From positions 1-8,417 of the forward strand of contig JACDAK010000268.1 of NCBI GenBank assembly GCA_013695495.1: a stretch of 8,417 bases of DNA, in the 5' to 3' direction. This DNA is from Blastocatellia bacterium. Lineage in GTDB: Bacteria; Acidobacteriota; Blastocatellia; Pyrinomonadales; Pyrinomonadaceae. Positions 1 to 5,528 of this stretch are shown piece after piece. Positions within the stretch are counted from its first letter, which is position 1. Each line of letters begins with the position of its first letter. Both the position numbers and the translations under genes were made by a program. The notes under the pieces are model-generated. The model searched no databases, was not told the origin of the DNA, and saw only the letters and a program-made list of their open reading frames with translations.

Positions 1-1
1 G

Positions 2-334
2 GTTTATGCCGCTCCTGCTCCGGCACCCGCGACTGCACCGCTGCCGACCGCCGAAGAGTCCGCTGCGGCAGAGATCGCATTAGATCCGGACGCAGGCCTT
101 TTCAAAATACTCTCGCCAATAGTTGGAACGTTTTATCGCTCGCCGGGACCGGATAAGGATCCATACGTTAAGGAAGGCAGCAACGTTTCGCCCGACACGG
201 TCGTTTGCATCGTGGAAGCAATGAAGCTGATGAACGAGATCCAGGCTGAGATCAGTGGAGAAGTTGTTAAGGTCTATGTCGAGAATGGACAGCCCGTCGA
301 ATTTGGCCAGCCTCTTTTCGCCATTAAGCAATGA
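2..334 (+). CDS. accB: Biotin carboxyl carrier protein of acetyl-CoA carboxylase (C-terminal part, 5' truncated by window)
   Basis: This is the carrier subunit of acetyl-CoA carboxylase: its biotin is carboxylated by AccC and then passes the carboxyl group to acetyl-CoA, the committed step of fatty-acid synthesis in the cytoplasm. 110 residues are visible. The first ~25 are an Ala/Pro-rich flexible linker (VYAPAPAPATAPLP), as usual between the N-terminal part and the biotinyl domain. The rest is a complete biotinyl domain, with the SPIVGTFYRSPGP segment and the biotinylation motif EAMKLMNE; the acceptor lysine is encoded at 224-226. It ends with FGQPLFAIKQ and TGA. The family is typically about 150-170 residues, so only the N-terminal third is missing, beyond the window edge. 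accC follows after 86 bases, the usual accBC order. The call is certain; the start lies outside the window. Confidence 0.97.
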   Translation, partial: VYAAPAPAPATAPLPTAEESAAAEIALDPDAGLFKILSPIVGTFYRSPGPDKDPYVKEGSNVSPDTVVCIVEAMKLMNEIQAEISGEVVKVYVENGQPVEFGQPLFAIKQ

Positions 335-420
335 CATCCCGGTAACTTTGCCGATGCCGCGAATACGTTTACTACTCGCTGTCGAGTTCAGGTAACAGGT
401 TTCGTGGCTAAATTTTTATA

Positions 421-1773
421 ATGAGCAGAACTCGAGATATTCGGAAGATCCTGATCGCTAATCGCGGCGAGATCGCGTGCCGTATTATCTGGACGTGTAT
501 GGAGATGGGCATCAAGACAGTTGCCGTCCACTCCGAAGCCGATCGCGATGCTCTTCACGTAAGATTTGCCGACGAGGCGATCTGCATTGGCCCGCCTCCG
601 TCGGCTCAGAGCTATCTTAATATTCCGGCTATAATAAGCGCCGCTGAGATCACGAATGTAGACGCCATCCATCCGGGATACGGGTTCCTTGCCGAATCCG
701 CTACGTTTGCGAAGGTTTGCGAGGACTGCAATATCAAATTTATCGGACCGCGCGCGGATGTGATCGCAATGATGGGCGACAAGGTCGAGGCACGGCGGAC
801 AATGCAGGAGGCAGGTGTTCCGATACTTCCGGGCAGCCCCGACCCGATCGAGTCCACGGGAGAAGCAAAGAAGATCGCACGCGAGATCGGTTTCCCGGTC
901 ATAATCAAGGCGGCAGCCGGCGGCGGCGGACGTGGGATGCGCATAGTGCGTCAGGAATCGGAGCTCGAGTCGAATCTTGAGACGGCACAGAATGAGGCTG
1001 TAGCGGCATTTAAGAATGGCGCGGTTTACATTGAACGGTATATTGAACGACCGCGGCATATTGAGATCCAGGTGCTCGCTGATGAATACGGCAACTGTAT
1101 ACACCTCGGCGAACGAGAGTGCTCGATTCAGCGGCGCCATCAGAAGCTTTTGGAAGAGGCTCCGTCGCCGGTGATCACACCCGAACAACGGGAAAGGATG
1201 GGAGCGGTTGCTGTAAAGGCTTGTAAGGAGATAGGGTACTCGAGCGCCGGGACGTTTGAGTTTTTGCTGGATGAGGACGGAAGTTTCTATTTCATGGAAA
1301 TGAACACGCGCATCCAGGTTGAGCATCCGGTCACAGAGATGGTTACGCTTGCGGACATCGTGCGGAACCAGATAAGGATCGCAGCGGGTGAGAATCTGCA
1401 ATATGAGCAGAGCGATGTGCGGCTTGTCGGCCACTCGATCGAGTGCCGGATAAATGCCGAAGACCCTGTGAAGTTTACGCCGAGCCCTGGCAAGATCACA
1501 GCGTTCAACATTCCGGGCGGCCCCGGCGTTCGGGTGGACACGGCTGTTTATCCCGGTTATGTCGTTCCGCCGTATTACGATTCGATGATCGCGAAGCTGA
1601 TCGTGCACGCACGCACGAGGGAGTTGGCGATCCACAGAATGCAGCGTGCGTTGAAGATGATGGTGGTTGAAGGGATCAAGACAACGATCCCGCTGCACCA
1701 GCGGATAATGGAGGACGAACGATTTCAGAAAGGGGATTTTTCCACGAAGTTCATGGAAGAATTTCAGCTCTAG
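421..1773 (+). CDS. accC: Biotin carboxylase subunit of acetyl-CoA carboxylase
   Basis: AccC carboxylates the biotin on AccB using ATP and bicarbonate. The 450-residue product matches the usual ~450 and aligns along its full length with the E. coli enzyme as I remember it. Visible parts: N-terminal biotin carboxylase domain starting KILIANRGEIACRI; ATP-grasp domain with K121, K163 and the glycine-rich loop AAAGGGGRGM (164-173); HIEIQVLAD (213-221); ERECSIQRRHQK (231-242); metal and catalytic motif MEMNTRIQVEHPVTE (292-306) with E293, R297, Q299 and E301; C-terminal domain with ECRINAEDP and VPPYYDSMI. No catalytic residue is missing. The ATG at 421 gives the expected N-terminus, although no Shine-Dalgarno sequence precedes it (the upstream bases are AT-rich, AAATTTTTATA). 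It is probably co-transcribed with accB. Confidence 0.98.
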   Translation: MSRTRDIRKILIANRGEIACRIIWTCMEMGIKTVAVHSEADRDALHVRFADEAICIGPPPSAQSYLNIPAIISAAEITNVDAIHPGYGFLAESATFAKVCEDCNIKFIGPRADVIAMMGDKVEARRTMQEAGVPILPGSPDPIESTGEAKKIAREIGFPVIIKAAAGGGGRGMRIVRQESELESNLETAQNEAVAAFKNGAVYIERYIERPRHIEIQVLADEYGNCIHLGERECSIQRRHQKLLEEAPSPVITPEQRERMGAVAVKACKEIGYSSAGTFEFLLDEDGSFYFMEMNTRIQVEHPVTEMVTLADIVRNQIRIAAGENLQYEQSDVRLVGHSIECRINAEDPVKFTPSPGKITAFNIPGGPGVRVDTAVYPGYVVPPYYDSMIAKLIVHARTRELAIHRMQRALKMMVVEGIKTTIPLHQRIMEDERFQKGDFSTKFMEEFQL

Positions 1774-1779
1774 CGTTCG

Positions 1780-1808
1780 TTGAACTTTGGTGGTCAATCT
1801 ATTAGAAT
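1780..1808 (+). promoter_or_regulatory. Candidate sigma70-type promoter for rpsO
   Basis: TTGAAC (1780-1785) and TAGAAT (1803-1808) are separated by exactly 17 bases. They match the -35 consensus at 4 of 6 positions and the -10 consensus at 5 of 6. The site begins a few bases after the accC stop, so rpsO would have its own transcription start near 1815 and a leader of about 100 nucleotides. A second hexamer, TTGACT at 1813-1818, has only a poor -10 (TGAAAA) at the right distance. Recognised by eye only. Confidence 0.5.
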
Positions 1809-1814
1809 TTGATT

Positions 1815-1916
1815 GACTTAACTTTGTTTCGGAAGTGAAAAATTAAACAGCGTGGTTACCGGCCCTGGCAGTCGGAGTTACTGCGCAAAAGGAGAGGCTG
1901 ATTTCGGCACATTAGA
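1815..1916 (+). promoter_or_regulatory. rpsO leader with a hairpin and a displaced Shine-Dalgarno sequence
   Basis: The leader holds a perfect 5-bp hairpin (GCAGT 1868-1872 with ACTGC 1880-1884, 7-base loop). A strong purine tract, AAAAGGAGAGG (1887-1897), follows it. That tract lies about 20 bases upstream of the ATG, too far for normal use. An in-frame TGA at 1899-1901 excludes an earlier start. S15 is known to repress its own translation by binding its leader in several bacteria, with unrelated structures in different phyla. A similar role here is inference only. Confidence 0.35.
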
Positions 1917-2186
1917 ATGGCAACAGTAAAAGAAGTAAAAGAACAGATAGTCGGAGATTACAAAACTCACGGATCGGATACCGGTTCGTCGCAGGTGCAG
2001 GTTGCTCTTTTGACCCAGCGGATCAATGAGTTGACGGAGCATTTCAGAACGCATAAGAAAGACAATCATTCACGTAGGGGACTGCTGAAAATGGTCTCTC
2101 GGCGTCGTAAATTGCTTGATTATCTCAAACGCCGTGATATTGACCAGTATCACGAGATCATCAAGAAACTAGGATTGAGAAGGTAG
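1917..2186 (+). CDS. rpsO: 30S ribosomal protein S15
   Basis: S15 is a primary 16S rRNA-binding protein of the small-subunit platform and helps form an intersubunit bridge. The 89-residue product has the standard length and the family core: HGSDTGSSQVQVALLTQRI (18-36), then the conserved H42, D49 and S52 that contact the rRNA, and RRGLLKMVSRRRKLLDYL (53-70), ending IIKKLGLRR. ATG 1917 is the only possible ATG start, because a TGA lies in frame 18 bases upstream; the purine-rich tract that could act as a Shine-Dalgarno sequence is unusually distant. It is followed by pnp, the classic rpsO-pnp arrangement of many bacteria, where S15 level and RNA decay are linked. Identification is secure. Confidence 0.98.
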   Translation: MATVKEVKEQIVGDYKTHGSDTGSSQVQVALLTQRINELTEHFRTHKKDNHSRRGLLKMVSRRRKLLDYLKRRDIDQYHEIIKKLGLRR

Positions 2187-2383
2187 GACTTTTGGACCTG
2201 CGCTGCGGCGGGGTGCGGTAATGCTGCACCCGGGCCTGCGGTGGCATCGGTCCGAAAAAGATGAGACCGCTTCGGGTCTGTAGAAGCGAGGGTTCTCGCG
2301 AAGAATTTGTTTGGGCTGCTGAACGTGACAGCTATATGGGCTACATACAAGAGAGGACATTCAAAATCTAATAACACTCCAAG
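2187..2383 (+). other. Structured rpsO-pnp spacer with several hairpins
   Basis: No gene is visible here. The stretch is rich in inverted repeats: GGGTGC 2211-2216 with GCACCC 2226-2231 (extendable by G-U pairs to a triloop); AGACC 2264-2268 with GGTCT 2275-2279; GCGAG 2286-2290 with CTCGC 2295-2299 (GGTT loop); GCTG 2315-2318 with CAGC 2329-2332. CGGTC 2248-2252 can also pair with GACCG 2265-2269, which competes with the second hairpin. The first hairpin lies close behind the rpsO stop but has no U-tract. A weak promoter candidate is TTGGGC 2311-2316 and TATATG 2333-2338, 16 bases apart. In enterobacteria this spacer carries RNase III processing and PNPase autoregulation; a similar role here is inferred from position. 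Confidence 0.4.
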
Positions 2384-2420
2384 AGCGGCGTTGCTTCACG
2401 AATAGCACACGCCGCTTTTT
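2384..2420 (+). terminator. Intrinsic terminator or attenuator between rpsO and pnp
   Basis: AGCGGCGT (2384-2391) pairs perfectly with ACGCCGCT (2409-2416), and the stem extends by TGCT 2392-2395 with AGCA 2404-2407 after a single bulged C. The loop is 8 bases, and the 3' arm runs directly into a five-T tract (2416-2420). This is the textbook form of a rho-independent terminator. It sits only 16 bases before the pnp ATG and just ahead of its Shine-Dalgarno sequence, so it lies inside the pnp leader. Confidence 0.75.
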
Positions 2421-2425
2421 GTATT

Positions 2426-2430
2426 AAGGA
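2426..2430 (+). promoter_or_regulatory. Shine-Dalgarno sequence of pnp
   Basis: AAGGA lies 6 bases before the ATG at 2437, a normal spacing. It starts 5 bases after the T-tract of the upstream hairpin, so hairpin folding or ribosome loading could influence each other. Confidence 0.7.
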
Positions 2431-2436
2431 AACAAG

Positions 2437-4563
2437 ATGACAAAGAAATATTTAAACGAATCGATCAAACTGGGCGGCGAAGACCTGGTGGTCGAGACCG
2501 GAAGGGTCGCAAAACAAGCCGATGGTTCGGTAATAATAAAGTATGGCGAAACGATGGTGCTGGTTACCGCTGTTAGCATGAAGACGGCGAAAGAAGGGCT
2601 TGATTTCTTTCCGCTGACAGTGGAGTATCGCGAGTCGAGCTATTCGGCCGGCCGCATTCCCGGGAACTATTTTAGGCGGGAGGGCCGCCCCAGCGAGAAA
2701 GAGGTGCTAACGTGCCGGTTGATCGACAGGCCGGTGCGGCCGCTTTTTCCGGATGGGTATAGGTTTGAAACGCAGGTTGTTGGGACTGTTATCTCATCCG
2801 ATAGTGAGAATGATCCCGACGTCATAGCTCTGACGGGTGCGTCGTGCGCGATGTATCTCTCAGACATCCCTTTCACCACCCCCATTGCCGGAGTCCGAAT
2901 CGGTCTTATCGACGGTAAGTACGTTGTCAACCCGACGTTTGGCGAACGCCGTGAATCGGATCTCAATCTGATCGTCGCGGGAACTGAAGAAGCGATCGTG
3001 ATGGTTGAGGCAGAGGCTAACGAAGTTTCGGAGAGCATCATGCTCGAAGCTCTTCTGCTTGGCCACAAAGAGATCAAGCGGCTCTGCTTGTGGCAAAAGG
3101 AGCTGGGTAAGGCTCTTGGGATTACGAAGCGAGAGTTCACGCCCGCGGTGATGGATGAAAAGATCGTGTCGGAGGTCGAAAAGAAATTCGGCGACCGCCT
3201 TCGCAGTGCACTTGATACGACCGGCAAAGACAAGCTTTCGAGCTATGCCGAAGTTGATGCGCTCAAGCTTGCGGTTGTGGAGAGCTATCCTGACGATCAG
3301 CCGGATGTAAGGAAGATGGCCGGTAAGGCGTTTTCATCGCTGAAGGAAAAGATCTTCCGCGAAGATATGTTGGGGAATCGCAGACGTCCGGATGGCCGCA
3401 AGTTCTCGGAGATCCGTCCGATCTCGTGCGAGGTCGGCTGGCTGCCGCGAGTGCATGGTTCGTCGCTGTTTACACGCGGTGAGACGCAGGCTATCGTTAC
3501 ATCTACGCTCGGGACCAAGATCGACGAGCAGTATATGGACGACATCGAGAAGGGCGAGGTTAAGCGAAGATTTTTGCTTCATTACAATTTCCCGCCTTAT
3601 TCGGTTGGTGAAGCCGGTCGATTCGGCGGAACTTCGCGTCGCGAAACCGGGCATGGCAATCTTGCACGACGTGCGATAGAGCCGGTTCTGCCGGACGAAG
3701 AGGACTTTCCGTACACGATTAGGATCGTTTCAGACATTACTGAATCGAATGGATCGTCATCAATGGCGTCGGTTTGCGGCGGAATCTTGAGCCTGATGGA
3801 TGCGGGGGTGCCGATCAAGCGTCCGGTAGCGGGCGTGGCGATGGGCCTGGTGATGGAAGGGAATCGTTATGCGATCTTGTCCGACATTGCCGGAGCGGAA
3901 GACCATTACGGTGATATGGACTTCAAGGTCACGGGGACCAGCGAAGGCATTACGGCACTTCAGATGGATATCAAGGTCGCGGGCATTAACCCGATGATCT
4001 TGCAGGAATCGCTTGAGCAGGCTCGCAAGGGGCGGATGCACATCCTTGAGGTGATGAATCAGGCGATAGATAAACCCCGCGAAGACATTTCGGAGTTTGC
4101 ACCGCGAATTATCACGCTGAAGATCTCGCCGGATAAGATTCGTGACGTTATTGGGCCGGGCGGAAAGATGATCCGGTCGATCACGGAAGAGACGGGTGCT
4201 AAGATCGATATTTCCGATGACGGTACGGTTCTGATCGCAACGGCCGACGGCGAAGCTGCGAAAGAAGCGATCGCTCGAATCAAGGGCCTGACGGCTGAGG
4301 CGGAAATCGGCGAGAAGTATCTCGGAACCGTTTCGCGTATCGTTGATTTTGGTGCATTCGTTGAAATTCTGCCGGGTCTCGACGGGCTGCTGCATATTTC
4401 GGAGATCTCGGATCGCCGGGTTAAGGAAGTTCGCGATGAGCTGAAAGAAGGCCAGCAGATACTTGTTAAATGTATCGGGAAAGACGGGAACAAGGTCAAG
4501 CTTTCTCGGAAGGCGGTGCTGGCTGAAGAGAAGGGCAATAATGGAACGGGGGACGACGTTTAA
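2437..4563 (+). CDS. pnp: Polyribonucleotide nucleotidyltransferase (polynucleotide phosphorylase)
   Basis: PNPase degrades RNA 3' to 5' with phosphate, releasing nucleoside diphosphates, and acts as a trimer, often with RNase E in a degradosome. The 708-residue product has the full bacterial architecture: RNase PH domain 1 (about 1-145) with RIPGNYFRREGRPSE and RLIDRPVRPLFP; helical linker (about 150-320); RNase PH domain 2 (about 325-550) with the catalytic set D489, D495, K497 in EDHYGDMDFK; KH domain with the GPGG loop at 573-576; S1 domain from about 625 (YLGTVSRIVDFGAFVEI). Residue 487 is Ala, where many homologues have Asp in the GDEDH segment; the catalytic aspartates are intact. The start is supported by AAGGA at a 6-base distance. 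It lies downstream of rpsO and a terminator-like hairpin. Confidence 0.98.
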   Translation: MTKKYLNESIKLGGEDLVVETGRVAKQADGSVIIKYGETMVLVTAVSMKTAKEGLDFFPLTVEYRESSYSAGRIPGNYFRREGRPSEKEVLTCRLIDRPVRPLFPDGYRFETQVVGTVISSDSENDPDVIALTGASCAMYLSDIPFTTPIAGVRIGLIDGKYVVNPTFGERRESDLNLIVAGTEEAIVMVEAEANEVSESIMLEALLLGHKEIKRLCLWQKELGKALGITKREFTPAVMDEKIVSEVEKKFGDRLRSALDTTGKDKLSSYAEVDALKLAVVESYPDDQPDVRKMAGKAFSSLKEKIFREDMLGNRRRPDGRKFSEIRPISCEVGWLPRVHGSSLFTRGETQAIVTSTLGTKIDEQYMDDIEKGEVKRRFLLHYNFPPYSVGEAGRFGGTSRRETGHGNLARRAIEPVLPDEEDFPYTIRIVSDITESNGSSSMASVCGGILSLMDAGVPIKRPVAGVAMGLVMEGNRYAILSDIAGAEDHYGDMDFKVTGTSEGITALQMDIKVAGINPMILQESLEQARKGRMHILEVMNQAIDKPREDISEFAPRIITLKISPDKIRDVIGPGGKMIRSITEETGAKIDISDDGTVLIATADGEAAKEAIARIKGLTAEAEIGEKYLGTVSRIVDFGAFVEILPGLDGLLHISEISDRRVKEVRDELKEGQQILVKCIGKDGNKVKLSRKAVLAEEKGNNGTGDDV

Positions 4564-4593
4564 GTTGATCGTTTCGTGATCCGAATCTTTAAT

Positions 4594-4640
4594 GGCTCTG
4601 CATCAGCGGCTTTCAAGGTCGCTGATCAGAGCCTTCATTT
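4594..4640 (+). terminator. Strong hairpin downstream of pnp, probable terminator
   Basis: GGCTCTG (4594-4600) pairs with CAGAGCC (4627-4633), and ATCAGCG (4602-4608) pairs with CGCTGAT (4620-4626). This gives a 14-bp stem with one bulged C (4601) and an 11-base loop. It begins 30 bases after the pnp stop and is followed by a T-rich but interrupted tract (TTCATTTCTT). One arm overlaps the last codons of the minus-strand DUF305 relic, so it may also have served that gene. Termination efficiency is uncertain because the T-tract is not continuous. Confidence 0.6.
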
Positions 4641-4901
4641 CTTCCATCTCACGGCGTTGACCTTCGATGATATCATCATCACGCGAACTCGAGAATCGCT
4701 GATGTTTGTGCGTTCACTCGTTAGAATTGCGATCGAGTGGTGTGGGATCATCGCTTTCATGTATGAGACGTCTTCGACGGTGATCTGGCTACGCACGAGC
4801 CATAATGCGACGCCGAAAATGCAAACACTTGCGTGCAAGATGGCAGCGTTCGCACGCCAATTCTCGTGAGCTTTTGATGTGAATTGACTTTCGTTTCGCA
4901 G
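4603..4901 (-). pseudogene. Decayed DUF305-family gene (N-terminally truncated and frameshifted)
   Basis: Read on the minus strand, this stretch contains recognisable DUF305 sequence in two frames. The first frame (from about 4901 down to 4683) gives a hydrophobic segment, ASVCIFGVALWLVRSQ, then the family hallmark YMKAMIPHHSIAILTSER (His-His codons at 4742-4737) and ISDSRVR. Two extra bases (4682-4681) then shift the frame, and reading resumes as DDDIIEGQRREMEEMKALI, ending SDLESR and TGA (4603-4605). In intact relatives a few residues (of the KLA type) separate RVR from D-I-I, so a deletion of about 7 bases is the simplest cause. In the first frame a stop (4902-4904) lies upstream and no plausible N-terminus with further membrane helices is seen. 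The vapBC promoter starts in the same place. DUF305 proteins are linked to metal (copper) handling in some bacteria, but their function is poorly known. A sequencing error at the shift cannot be excluded, though the missing N-terminus would remain. Confidence 0.7.
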
Positions 4902-4912
4902 CTAGCTAGAAT
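4884..4912 (+). promoter_or_regulatory. Near-consensus sigma70-type promoter of vapBC
   Basis: TTGACT (4884-4889) and TAGAAT (4907-4912) are spaced by exactly 17 bases; each matches the consensus at 5 of 6 positions. Transcription would start near 4919, about 20 bases before the vapB ATG. This is the best promoter in the window and probably drives vapB, vapC and possibly glyS. Confidence 0.7.
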
Positions 4913-4939
4913 GTGTACAAGTGAGGTGATTTATACACA
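4912..4939 (+). promoter_or_regulatory. Inverted repeat over the vapB transcription start, candidate VapBC operator
   Basis: TGTGTACAA (4912-4920) and TTATACACA (4931-4939) are inverted copies with one mismatch in nine and a 10-base spacer. They overlap the end of the -10 box, the predicted start site and the start codon. VapBC complexes generally repress their own promoter by binding such repeats through the antitoxin's N-terminal DNA-binding domain. The assignment here rests on position and symmetry only. Confidence 0.5.
4923..4929 (+). promoter_or_regulatory. Shine-Dalgarno sequence of vapB
   Basis: GAGGTGA is highly complementary to the 16S 3' end and lies 9 bases before the ATG at 4939. 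It lies between the arms of the candidate operator repeat. It is one of the strongest ribosome-binding sites in the window, in contrast with accC and glyS, which have none visible. Confidence 0.7.
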
Positions 4940-5133
4940 TGAGAACTAACATCGAGATAGATGACAAGTTGATGAGAGACACACTCAAGATCACCGGGCT
5001 CAAGACGAAGCGCGAGGTTGTTGAAGTTGCGTTGAAGGAGTTGCTTCGAGTTCGCCGTCAGGGTGAAATGAAAAAGCTTCGCGGTAAGTTCCGGTGGGAA
5101 GGTGATCTGGAAAAGATGAGGCTGGATCAATGA
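4939..5133 (+). CDS. vapB: VapB-family antitoxin
   Basis: This is the antitoxin of a type II toxin-antitoxin pair: it binds and neutralises VapC and, with it, represses the operon. The 64-residue product starts MRTNIEIDDKLMRDTLKITG, the short strand-helix N-terminus of the VapB family (DUF2191 type) expected to bind DNA as a dimer, followed by KTKREVVEVALKELLRVRR. The basic, flexible C-terminal part (GKFRWEGDLEKMRLDQ) has the W-x-GDL-x-x-MR pattern that in relatives wraps around the toxin. The strong Shine-Dalgarno sequence and promoter fit ATG 4939. Its stop overlaps the vapC start in ATGA, giving tight translational coupling that favours balanced synthesis. Family assignment is from recognised pattern. 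Confidence 0.9.
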   Translation: MRTNIEIDDKLMRDTLKITGLKTKREVVEVALKELLRVRRQGEMKKLRGKFRWEGDLEKMRLDQ

Positions 5134-5522
5134 TCTTTGTCGATTCGAGTGTTTGGATCGACTATATAAATCGAAACAACACCCCGCATACGGAGAAGCT
5201 GGATTCGATCCTTGGTGTGCAGGGTATTGTCATCGGCGATCTGGTACTCGCGGAAGTTTTGCAGGGCTGCAGCGATCCGAGAATCTTTAAGGAAACGGTT
5301 AGACTATTTGGCCTTGCGGAGTTTGTGGTTATCGGGGGATATCGGGTGTCGTTGGCAGCGGCCCGCAACTACATTACGCTACGTTCGAAAGGTATCACGG
5401 TCAGGAAGACGATCGATACGTTGATCGCGACACGGTGTATTATCAACGACTACGAACTTTTGCATAGCGACCGTGATTTTCTTCCGTTCGAAGAGCACCT
5501 CGGCCTTAAATGCGTACTTTGA
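5130..5522 (+). CDS. vapC: VapC-family PIN-domain ribonuclease toxin
   Basis: VapC toxins are magnesium-dependent endoribonucleases that usually cut specific tRNAs or the 23S sarcin-ricin loop and stop translation when VapB is degraded. The 130-residue length is typical. The PIN-domain acidic residues are all present: D5 in IFVDSSVWIDY, E42 in LVLAEVLQG, D96 in KTIDTLIA, and D114 and D116 in LLHSDRDFLPF. The toxin therefore looks active. ATG 5130 overlaps the vapB stop by four bases (ATGA). The stop lies six bases before the glyS start. The RNA target cannot be deduced from sequence. Confidence 0.94.
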   Translation: MIFVDSSVWIDYINRNNTPHTEKLDSILGVQGIVIGDLVLAEVLQGCSDPRIFKETVRLFGLAEFVVIGGYRVSLAAARNYITLRSKGITVRKTIDTLIATRCIINDYELLHSDRDFLPFEEHLGLKCVL

Positions 5523-5528
5523 CCCTTT

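Noticed and set aside
388..1797. A 469-codon open frame on the minus strand opposite accC
   Set aside because: It is antisense to a fully convincing accC, has no recognisable domain, is rich in Arg/His/Leu as expected from reversed coding bias, and overlaps both accC ends.
1913..1918. TAGAAT hexamer overlapping the rpsO start as a -10 box
   Set aside because: A promoter there would start transcription inside rpsO, and no matching -35 is at the right distance.
2187..2436. tRNA or other known structured RNA in the rpsO-pnp spacer
   Set aside because: No cloverleaf, no TTCGA-type T-arm and no CCA end; only local hairpins are seen.
3760..4395. A 211-codon minus-strand frame opposite pnp
   Set aside because: Shadow of the pnp reading frame, with no family pattern and no ribosome-binding site.
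4576..4869. A 97-codon plus-strand frame after pnp
   Set aside because: It lies opposite the DUF305 relic and contains the terminator hairpin; its translation shows no family pattern, whereas the minus strand does.
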